A DNA stretch of 7,218 nt from Desulfobacterales bacterium. GTDB taxonomy: Bacteria > Desulfobacterota > Desulfobacteria > Desulfobacterales > Desulfosalsimonadaceae. The notes under the pieces are model-generated. The model had not been told where the DNA came from. It searched no databases and saw nothing but the letters and a program-made list of their open reading frames with translations. Of the stretch, positions 1 through 5,413 are shown piece by piece; within the stretch, counting starts at the first letter, position 1; every line of letters starts with the position of its first letter. Position numbers and translations under genes: made by a program. Location of the stretch: the NCBI GenBank assembly GCA_029933295.1, contig JAOZOL010000123.1, positions 1 to 7,218 of the forward strand, given 5' to 3'.

Positions 1-69
1 AACATCAAAAAAATGATCAAGGAGCAAACAAACTGTTTTCACGGGTTATATTCCATTAGTGGTTACCCT

Positions 70-81
70 GTTTTGCAAAAC
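70..81. repeat. 12-bp perfect palindrome upstream of the sulfatase promoter
   Basis: GTTTTGCAAAAC reads the same on both strands and lies 8 bp upstream of the candidate -35 element of the sulfatase-like lipoprotein gene. A related partial copy, TTTTGCAA, sits at 131-138, just downstream of the candidate -10, with the two TTGCAA centres 60 bp apart. The placement on either side of a promoter would suit a repressor or activator operator. That role is inference, because TTGCAA is a common hexamer in this composition and also occurs inside genes here. Confidence 0.3.
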
Positions 82-89
82 CGCCACCA

Positions 90-118
90 TTGACTATGCC
101 TGCCGATTGTTGTATCCT
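90..118 (+). promoter_or_regulatory. candidate sigma-70-type promoter for the sulfatase-like lipoprotein
   Basis: TTGACT (90-95) and TATCCT (113-118) are separated by exactly 17 bp. The -35 matches the TTGACA consensus at five of six positions and the -10 matches TATAAT at four of six. Transcription would start near 125, leaving a leader of about 55 nt before the ATG at 181. It is the best-spaced promoter-like pair that I found in the 180 bases before the gene. No experimental or comparative support is available from the sequence alone. Confidence 0.4.
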
Positions 119-180
119 TTTATACCTGAATTTTGCAACAATTGAAAACGATATTAATAATCAAAAAAAAGGCACTCACG

Positions 181-1905
181 ATGAAACCAATCACCATATG
201 CTCAGTCATACTGTCAGTATCGATTCTGTTTTTATTTAGTTGCAGGGATCAAACAAAAAAAGCCGGTTTTGAAAATATCAAAACCGTTGCGGATTTAGAA
301 CAACACAGCAAAGAATTTACCAAGCGGGTGGAAAAAGTAACAAACGGCGTTTATGTGGCCATCGGCTACGGACTGGCCAACTCCATTCTGCTTGAAGGAG
401 ACGACGGCGTCATTATTGTTGATACCATGGAATCCATCGAAACAGCGACCGATGTTCGAAACGCATTTACACAGATCACCCAGAAACCGATTAAGGCGAT
501 TATTTACACCCACAACCATGCCGACCATGTGTTTGGCGCGTCCGCATTTACTGATGGCAGGCAGATCCCGGTATATGCACACGAGACCACCAGCAGCTAT
601 ATCGACCGGATAATCAGCATACTGCGCCCTGTCATAACCAAACGCAGCATGAGAATGTTCGGCAACTTTTTGGATGATGACGGGCTGGTAAATGCCGGTA
701 TCGGCCCGAAGCTTTATATTAACAAAGATAGTGTCATAGGAGTCGTCCGGCCGACACGCACCTTTGAAGATACATTGACCGATGAAATTGCCGGTATTCG
801 ATTCACCATGGTCCATGCTCCCGGCGAGACCCCTGACCAGATTTTCATCTGGCTGCCTGATAAAAAAGTTCTGCTGTCCGGTGACAATATTTACAAAACA
901 TTTCCCAATCTTTACACCATTCGGGGAACACAACACAGGGATGTAACAAAATGGGTTCAAAGCCTTGACAAAATAAGGGCGTTGCGACCGGAGTATCTGG
1001 TGCCAAGCCATACCGGTCCGATTTCGGGATCGGAAAAAATCTATAAAATCCTCACCGATTATCGTGATGCCATTGCCTATGTTCACGATCAGACAATCCG
1101 TGGAATGAACATGGGATTAACCCCGGACGAACTGGCTAAAACCGTTCATCTCCCGCCGCATCTTGCAAAATCACCCTATCTTTCCGAATTTTACGGGACC
1201 GTGGAATGGTCGGTTAGATCCATATTTGACGGCAATCTGGGATGGTTTGACGGCAACCCGACCACGCTTTTCCCGCTATCCCCCTTAGAACATGCCAGGC
1301 AAATGGCAAACCTTGCCGGTGGTGAAAGCAAATTGCAGAATCAGACAAAAACCGCCTTCGAGAAAAAACAATATCAATGGGTGCTGGAACTCACGGATCA
1401 TCTGCTGCGGTTAAACCCGAAAAACCAGAAAGCCATTGATCTTAGGGTGAAATCGCTTATTGCGTTAGGAGAAAATCAGAGCAATCCCAATGCGCGGCAT
1501 TATTACCTTACATGTGCCGCAGAACTGGGGCAGGATCTTGTCATCCGGCAGTTGGGTAAACCAACCAGTGAAATGGTTCACTCCCTGCCCATGAAAGGTT
1601 TTTTTGATTCACTGGCTGTCAATCTTGATGCGGAAAAAAGCGCGGACATGAATTTGATTGTTGGATTTATCTTTCCGGACAGCAACGAAAACTATACCGT
1701 GCATGTGCGTCGCGGCGTGGCGGAAATTCAACCCCGATTGATGAAAAACTTAGACATTACCGTTACAGTGCCGTCCACGATCTGGAAAGAAATGCTGGCC
1801 AAGCTTCGCAATCCCGTCACGACCATTGCAACAGAGTTTGACATTAAAGGGGGGAAAATTAAATTCTTACAATTTATGGCCCTGTTCAGCCCGGAGTATG
1901 AATAA
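181..1905 (+). CDS. alkylsulfatase-like metallo-beta-lactamase-fold lipoprotein
   Basis: A 574-residue protein of the SdsA/BDS1 alkylsulfatase branch of the metallo-beta-lactamase fold. Characterised members hydrolyse primary or secondary alkyl sulfate esters such as SDS to alcohol and sulfate. Residues 1-21 form a lipoprotein signal: a short basic start, a hydrophobic stretch and LFSC, with C21 the predicted lipidated cysteine. R22 is not an inner-membrane-retention Asp, so outer-membrane anchoring facing the periplasm is likely if E. coli rules apply. The catalytic domain (about 35-290) carries THNHADH, giving H111, H113, D115 and H116. By spacing, E216 (GETPDQ), D235 (SGDN) and H277 (PSHTGP) complete a two-metal site. 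NLYTIRG...RD...W is typical of the family. The alkylsulfatase dimerisation region follows (about 290-430), then an SCP2-like C-terminal domain (about 460-574). D235 stands where I recall SdsA1 having a bridging Glu, so the substrate is uncertain. A TTG at 133 could extend the frame, but the ATG at 181 begins the signal peptide and has AAGG about 9 nt upstream. Confidence 0.88.
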   Translation: MKPITICSVILSVSILFLFSCRDQTKKAGFENIKTVADLEQHSKEFTKRVEKVTNGVYVAIGYGLANSILLEGDDGVIIVDTMESIETATDVRNAFTQITQKPIKAIIYTHNHADHVFGASAFTDGRQIPVYAHETTSSYIDRIISILRPVITKRSMRMFGNFLDDDGLVNAGIGPKLYINKDSVIGVVRPTRTFEDTLTDEIAGIRFTMVHAPGETPDQIFIWLPDKKVLLSGDNIYKTFPNLYTIRGTQHRDVTKWVQSLDKIRALRPEYLVPSHTGPISGSEKIYKILTDYRDAIAYVHDQTIRGMNMGLTPDELAKTVHLPPHLAKSPYLSEFYGTVEWSVRSIFDGNLGWFDGNPTTLFPLSPLEHARQMANLAGGESKLQNQTKTAFEKKQYQWVLELTDHLLRLNPKNQKAIDLRVKSLIALGENQSNPNARHYYLTCAAELGQDLVIRQLGKPTSEMVHSLPMKGFFDSLAVNLDAEKSADMNLIVGFIFPDSNENYTVHVRRGVAEIQPRLMKNLDITVTVPSTIWKEMLAKLRNPVTTIATEFDIKGGKIKFLQFMALFSPEYE

Positions 1906-1909
1906 TCCT

Positions 1910-3226
1910 TCAGATTTTATCAATCCGCTCGCTCCACTCTGCTAAAACCGTCTTCATTGCAGATGTCAGTTTGGACAACTGATCTTCGGTAATGATGTAC
2001 GGCGGCATAATATAGACCAGATTACTAAACGGACGAATCCACACGCTGTTTTCCACAAACCGCTCCTGCATCCACGGCATTTCGACCGCAATTCTGGTTT
2101 CCACCACACCGATGGCGCCGATACAACGCACATCGGAGACAACCGGTAATTGTCGGCAGGGTTCAAGCTCTTTTAATAACTGTGCTTCAATGGCATGCAC
2201 CCGCTCCTGCCAGGGGGTTTCCAAAAGCAGATCAATACTTTCCGCCGCCACGCTGCACGCCAGAGGATTTGCCATAAAGGTGGGTCCATGCATCAACACG
2301 CCGCTGCCGTCTGCGGAAATGCCATTTGCGACACGAGATGTGGTCAGGGTCGCAGCCAGCGTCATATAACCGCCGGTCATGGCTTTACCCAGACAAATAA
2401 TATCCGGCACCACATCAGCATGCTGGTATGCAAACAACCTGCCGGTGCGCCCGAATCCCGTGGCAATCTCATCAAAAATCAGCAGCACATCATTCGCATC
2501 GCACAGACGACGCAGTTGACGAAGATATTCCGCCCCGTAAATCCGCATGCCCCCCGCCCCCTGGACAATCGGCTCTATTATGACTGCTGCGATCTCATCA
2601 CGATTGGTTTCCAGCAATGCTTTTAATTCAAAAATCCACGCATCATCCCATTTATCTCCGTCACATTGGGGCATAGAAGCAAACAATTGTCGGGGCATCA
2701 TGCCGGTAAACATCTGGTGCATCCCGTTTACCGGATCACATACGGACATGGCGCCAAACGTATCCCCGTGGTATCCGCCCAAAACCGTAAGCATCCGTTT
2801 TTTGTCTGCCCTGCCCCGGGCATACCAGTATTGAACAGCCATCTTTAAAGCAACTTCCACTGACACGGACCCTGAATCACAGAAAAAAACATGCTGGAGC
2901 GGTTTTGCCGTTAATCCGATCAATCGCTCTGCCAGGGCGATCGCCGGTTTGTGGGTGAGCCCGCCGAACATGACATGGGCCATTGATTTTAGCTGTCTTT
3001 CAATGGCCGCATTTAAACGTGGATGGTTATAGCCGTGAATGGCAGTCCACCAGGACGACATGCCGTCTATCAGTTCCCGGCCGTCTGTTAATCGCAGATA
3101 AACGCCATTTGCTGCTTTTACGGCGTATGTGGACAACGGCCGCGTCATCGATGTATACGGATGCCATATATGTTCCCGGTCATATGCTTCCCAGCGTGCC
3201 GGTTTTTTTGAAACTTCAAATTCCAT
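1910..3226 (-). CDS. bioA: adenosylmethionine--8-amino-7-oxononanoate aminotransferase (biotin synthesis)
   Basis: BioA, 438 residues against about 430 for the E. coli enzyme, so full length. It is a cytoplasmic fold-type I PLP enzyme that uses S-adenosylmethionine as amino donor to turn 7-keto-8-aminopelargonate (KAPA) into 7,8-diaminopelargonate. Family motifs run in order: WHPYTSM (21-27), SSWW (57-60), CDSGSVSVEVALKMA (116-130), GGYHGDTFGAMSVCDP (150-165), IIEPIVQGAGGM (216-227), FDEIATGFGRTG (251-262), LGKAMTGGY (279-287), HGPTFMANPLACSVA (313-327) and WIRPFSNLVYIMPPYI (396-411). K281 is the PLP lysine, D252 contacts the pyridine nitrogen, Y152 and D155 match the E. coli active-site pair, and R398 fits the substrate-carboxylate arginine. 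The ATG at 3226 has GAGTG about 9 nt upstream. No other bio gene is in the window. The stop is 4 nt from that of the convergent sulfatase gene, with no hairpin between. Confidence 0.96.
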   Translation of the reverse strand: MEFEVSKKPARWEAYDREHIWHPYTSMTRPLSTYAVKAANGVYLRLTDGRELIDGMSSWWTAIHGYNHPRLNAAIERQLKSMAHVMFGGLTHKPAIALAERLIGLTAKPLQHVFFCDSGSVSVEVALKMAVQYWYARGRADKKRMLTVLGGYHGDTFGAMSVCDPVNGMHQMFTGMMPRQLFASMPQCDGDKWDDAWIFELKALLETNRDEIAAVIIEPIVQGAGGMRIYGAEYLRQLRRLCDANDVLLIFDEIATGFGRTGRLFAYQHADVVPDIICLGKAMTGGYMTLAATLTTSRVANGISADGSGVLMHGPTFMANPLACSVAAESIDLLLETPWQERVHAIEAQLLKELEPCRQLPVVSDVRCIGAIGVVETRIAVEMPWMQERFVENSVWIRPFSNLVYIMPPYIITEDQLSKLTSAMKTVLAEWSERIDKI

Positions 3227-3251
3227 GATCAGTTCACTCTTTTTGTTACGA

Positions 3252-3279
3252 AATATAAAAATACAGCGGTTTTGTTGAA
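3252..3279 (-). promoter_or_regulatory. weak candidate promoter for bioA
   Basis: On the minus strand TTCAAC (3279-3274) precedes TATATT (3257-3252) with a 16-bp spacer. The -10 matches TATAAT at five of six positions, but the -35 matches only three of six. Transcription would start about 20 nt before the bioA ATG. The location is right for bioA but the element is weak. Confidence 0.25.
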
Positions 3280-3283
3280 ATCC

Positions 3284-3293
3284 CCTTGCAAGG
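3284..3293. repeat. 10-bp perfect palindrome in the divergent bioA spacer
   Basis: CCTTGCAAGG is a perfect palindrome placed between the start of bioA and the start of the divergent small gene. It overlaps the candidate -35 of the small gene (TTGCAA, 3286-3291) and lies just upstream of the candidate bioA -35. A regulator bound here could influence both directions. The core TTGCAA is shared with the palindrome at 70-81, which may be coincidence. Confidence 0.25.
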
Positions 3294-3315
3294 CTTATGT
3301 TTAACCTGATACGAT
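3286..3315 (+). promoter_or_regulatory. weak candidate promoter for the 96-residue protein
   Basis: TTGCAA (3286-3291) and TACGAT (3310-3315) are 18 bp apart and each match consensus at four of six positions. Transcription would begin around 3321-3323, essentially at the ATG. If real, this would give a leaderless or nearly leaderless message, which fits the absence of a ribosome binding site there. Confidence 0.2.
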
Positions 3316-3322
3316 TTATAAA

Positions 3323-3613
3323 ATGAAAATCTCACTGAACTTGAATAAACATTGTATTCAAACTGAGATCAAAAGACAATATAACAAATTGATTTCAGAA
3401 TATTTTAAATCAGGCCAGACTGAAAATAAAGATATGATTGAAGCTAAAATCGATCTTTTCCAGCATGCTTTAGAAAACTTTGACTTTGGCCGGCTGCGAT
3501 CAAGATTTCCGGAACTAAACGGCGGCGGAAATGACGACATTGCCATTTCCAGAGGGCCTGAAAACCAGCTAACAATCCTTATTAACAACAGGCCTATTGA
3601 TGAGACATATTAA
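3323..3613 (+). CDS. uncharacterised 96-residue protein
   Basis: I do not recognise this protein. It begins with a charged, probably helical region (residues about 8-60) rich in Lys, Glu, Asn and Gln, followed by an LRSRFPELNGGGNDD turn and a short hydrophobic TILINNRPI segment near the C-terminus. There is no signal peptide, no membrane helix and no Cys-pair metal motif, so a soluble cytoplasmic protein is likely. No Shine-Dalgarno sequence precedes the ATG at 3323. A second in-frame ATG at 3434 would give a shorter product. It lies just upstream of the holin-like gene in the same direction with 55 nt between them, so the two may share a transcript. Coding status rests on the uninterrupted frame, its position in an otherwise empty gap and coding-like base use. 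It could be mis-started. Confidence 0.55.
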   Translation: MKISLNLNKHCIQTEIKRQYNKLISEYFKSGQTENKDMIEAKIDLFQHALENFDFGRLRSRFPELNGGGNDDIAISRGPENQLTILINNRPIDETY

Positions 3614-3637
3614 ATTTACAAACTATTATAAGTCATA

Positions 3638-3652
3638 CCACCAGCATGGTGG
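3638..3652 (+). promoter_or_regulatory. small GC-rich hairpin before the holin-like gene
   Basis: CCACCA (3638-3643), GCA, TGGTGG (3647-3652) forms a perfect 6-bp stem with a 3-nt loop in the gap before the membrane-protein start. The right arm overlaps GGTGGAG (3648-3654), one of two purine-rich candidates for ribosome binding. No T-run follows, so it is not an intrinsic terminator. It may tune translation of the downstream gene or simply be chance. Confidence 0.3.
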
Positions 3653-3659
3653 AGACTTC

Positions 3660-3664
3660 GGGAA
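3660..3664 (+). promoter_or_regulatory. ribosome binding site that decides the holin-like start
   Basis: GGGAA at 3660-3664 lies 4, 7 and 10 nt before three consecutive in-frame ATG codons at 3669, 3672 and 3675. This favours a start in that cluster over the earlier in-frame TTG (3597) or ATG (3600), which fall inside the previous gene and would add a hydrophilic tail not expected in this family. Confidence 0.45.
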
Positions 3665-3668
3665 CCAG

Positions 3669-4100
3669 ATGATGATGCGGCTGCTGATCAAGTGGCTTTG
3701 CCTGACGGCAGCCATTCTCTTCACATCATATTTTCTTGACGGAATCACGGTTACAGGATTTTTCAGCGCATTTTTCACGGCCGCAGCATTGGGTATTTTA
3801 AACCTGTTTTTCCGGCCATTGCTCTTTATACTTACCCTTCCGATTAACATCATGACCCTTGGATTTTTTACATTTGTCATCAATGCGCTTATGCTGAAAA
3901 TGGCCTCCGGCCTGATTCCCGGGTTTACCGTTGTCGGATTCTGGACCGCGGTATTCGGTTCTCTGCTCATCAGCATCGTCAACTGGGTGCTGGGCGCATT
4001 GATTCAGGAAAAAAGGAGTTCCGAATATTCGAACAGGTCATTTTCTGATGAACAATCAGACACAATAGAACTGGAAAAAAAAGACGATAAGTGGGAATAA
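3669..4100 (+). CDS. YvlD-like four-helix membrane protein (phage holin 4_2 family)
   Basis: A 143-residue integral membrane protein of the PF04020 family (named phage holin 4_2; Bacillus YvlD is a member). The name comes from similarity, and most members are chromosomal proteins of unknown function, so lysis is not implied. Four hydrophobic helices can be drawn at about 6-24, 30-55, 58-78 and 88-112. The diagnostic core is NLFFRPLLFILTLPI (45-59) followed by TLGFFTFVINALML (63-76), then the GF..V.GFWTAVFGSLLISI segment. The tail after residue 113 is hydrophilic and acidic (SDEQSDTIELEKKDD) and probably cytosolic. The start was placed at the ATG cluster 3669-3675 because of GGGAA just upstream and because the protein then begins with the expected short basic segment and helix. 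It follows the 96-residue gene. An AT-only inverted repeat begins in its last codons. Confidence 0.85.
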   Translation: MMMRLLIKWLCLTAAILFTSYFLDGITVTGFFSAFFTAAALGILNLFFRPLLFILTLPINIMTLGFFTFVINALMLKMASGLIPGFTVVGFWTAVFGSLLISIVNWVLGALIQEKRSSEYSNRSFSDEQSDTIELEKKDDKWE

Positions 4101-4110
4101 CCTTTTTTTT
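4075..4110. terminator. A8G/CT8 inverted repeat across a convergent gene junction
   Basis: Eight A and a G (4075-4083) are exactly complementary to a C and eight T (4102-4110), with an 18-nt loop containing the stop codon of the plus-strand membrane-protein gene. The repeat also touches the stop codon of the minus-strand spmAB gene. Each strand therefore carries a U8 tract at the 3' end of the structure, as a shared bidirectional terminator would. The stem is almost all A:U, unlike a classical GC-rich intrinsic terminator, so termination strength is doubtful. The repeat itself is certain; its role is inference. Confidence 0.35.
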
Positions 4111-5413
4111 ACCCGAGCAAATACATGCAGGCAATTACGGCAAACACAACCCCGGCGACATCCGCAGTCAACGCGGCTGCCAGGGTATGCCGCAATTTTT
4201 TCACCTGAACGGCACCGAAATAAACTGCCAAAACATAAAAAGTCGTCTCTGTTGATCCCTGCAAGGTACTAACCAGATACCCGACATAGCTGTCCGGCCC
4301 GATGGCAGGGTCATTGATCACTGAAGCCAGAATTCCGTATGCACCGGAACCGGATAAAGGACGCAGCAGGGCCATGGGAAGTGCTTCGGCAGGGAGGCCG
4401 ACTTTGCCGGTCCATGCCCCCAGAAAACTTACCATGGTATCCATGGCGCCGCTGGCCCGGAACATGCCCACAGCCACCAGAATCGCCACCAGATACGGGA
4501 TGATTTTTATGGCCACCTGGAATCCTTCTTTGGCGCCTTCCACAAACACCTCGTAAACACTGACATGCCGGATGACGCCAAACAGCAAAAAGCCGATCAT
4601 CAAAGACGGGATGATCCACGGTGAAATCGTTTTACCATAAACAACCGTCAGCGGAATAAAAGACGCCAGGACTCCCATCGCAAGGACACTGACCCACAGC
4701 GGATACCCGGCTTGGGCTTCTTCATTTTCCCCGGCAGAGCCCGTTTGACCGTTATCTGTTTCAACATCATTACCTATCTCTTCCGGGGCATTTTCATCAT
4801 TTTTTGATCTTGTAAAACGACAATAAAGCTTGGCCGCAATGATGGCCACAGCCGTTGATCCCATGGTGGCAAACAAGGTGGTGGGCAGAATTCCTGCGGG
4901 ATCTACCGATCCAGCCGCGGCCCGCAAGGCAATGACGCCGGTGGGCAAAAGCGTAATATTGGATGTATTAATGGCCAGAAACAATGCCATGGAATCCGTG
5001 GCCGTCCCTTTTTTAGGATTGAGTTTATCAAGCTCCTGCATGGCCCGGATACCAAACGGCGTGGCAGCATTCCCCAGGCCCAGTGCGTTTGCCGACATAT
5101 TTAAAATCATGGCGCCCATGGCCGGATGATCCGCCGGAACATCCGGAAACAGCCGCACCATCAATGGACGAATCAGGCGGGAGATCACTTTAAGGAGCCC
5201 GCCCTCTTCCGCGATTTTCATCAAGCCCAGAAACAGGGTCATGACACCCACAAGGCCGATGGCCAGCTCAACCGCACCGCTTGACGACTCCACCATGGCA
5301 ACGGACAAAGCTTCAATGGGAGATGTCATTCCTTCAACCGGCACCCATAAAATCTGATGCCACCCGGAAAATACAAACGCGATCAGAACAATTAAAAAAA
5401 AGACAAGATTCAT
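4109..5413 (-). CDS. fused SpmA-SpmB nucleoside-recognition (Gate) membrane protein
   Basis: A 434-residue inner-membrane protein with two nucleoside-recognition/Gate modules (PF07670 type). Residues 1-200 resemble SpmA, with NALGLGNAATPFG (109-121) and NTSNITLLPTG (149-159). Residues about 238-434 resemble SpmB, with RPLSGSGAYGI (351-361), GPDSYVGYLVSTLQGSTE (372-389) and FYVLAVYFGAV (392-402). Between them, 201-237 is a hydrophilic, acidic linker. In Bacillus the two are separate proteins of under 200 residues needed for spore-core dehydration. The fused form occurs in non-sporulating bacteria, where its function is unknown and small-molecule transport is only a guess. Several hydrophobic helices are present, starting at residues 3-20. 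The ATG overlaps the methyltransferase stop in a 4-nt ATGA, indicating translational coupling in one operon. Confidence 0.88.
   Translation of the reverse strand: MNLVFFLIVLIAFVFSGWHQILWVPVEGMTSPIEALSVAMVESSSGAVELAIGLVGVMTLFLGLMKIAEEGGLLKVISRLIRPLMVRLFPDVPADHPAMGAMILNMSANALGLGNAATPFGIRAMQELDKLNPKKGTATDSMALFLAINTSNITLLPTGVIALRAAAGSVDPAGILPTTLFATMGSTAVAIIAAKLYCRFTRSKNDENAPEEIGNDVETDNGQTGSAGENEEAQAGYPLWVSVLAMGVLASFIPLTVVYGKTISPWIIPSLMIGFLLFGVIRHVSVYEVFVEGAKEGFQVAIKIIPYLVAILVAVGMFRASGAMDTMVSFLGAWTGKVGLPAEALPMALLRPLSGSGAYGILASVINDPAIGPDSYVGYLVSTLQGSTETTFYVLAVYFGAVQVKKLRHTLAAALTADVAGVVFAVIACMYLLG

Noticed and set aside
1..93. Open frame from the left edge ending at TGA 91-93, a possible tail of an upstream gene or a 26-codon peptide from ATG 13
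   Set aside because: Thirty open codons are easily met by chance, the peptide resembles nothing I know, and no ribosome binding site precedes the ATG.
133..180. TTG start extending the sulfatase-like protein by 16 residues
   Set aside because: The extension would precede the lipoprotein signal peptide, and the ATG at 181 gives a standard signal with the lipobox Cys at residue 21.
295..1086. Long open frame antisense to the sulfatase-like gene
   Set aside because: It lies entirely opposite a well-supported gene and its product has no recognisable domain. It is a shadow of codon bias on the other strand.
2112..2834. Several overlapping open frames on the plus strand opposite bioA
   Set aside because: BioA is certain on the minus strand, and the opposing frames show no motifs and no ribosome binding sites.
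3298..3306. TGTTTAACC, which resembles one arm of a BirA biotin operator
   Set aside because: The inverted partner GGTT-type arm is missing at the expected 14-16 bp spacing, and the half-site itself has a shifted core.
3597..3668. Upstream starts (TTG 3597, ATG 3600) for the holin-like protein
   Set aside because: They lie inside the preceding gene, lack a ribosome binding site and add a hydrophilic segment not expected in PF04020 proteins.
3669..4100. Prophage or lysis cassette suggested by the name 'phage holin family'
   Set aside because: No endolysin, integrase, capsid or other phage gene is present, and the sequence matches the YvlD-type chromosomal family.
4432..4446. CCATGG repeated twice three bases apart
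   Set aside because: It lies inside the spmAB coding region and is explained by Met, Asp, Thr and Val codons; it is probably incidental.
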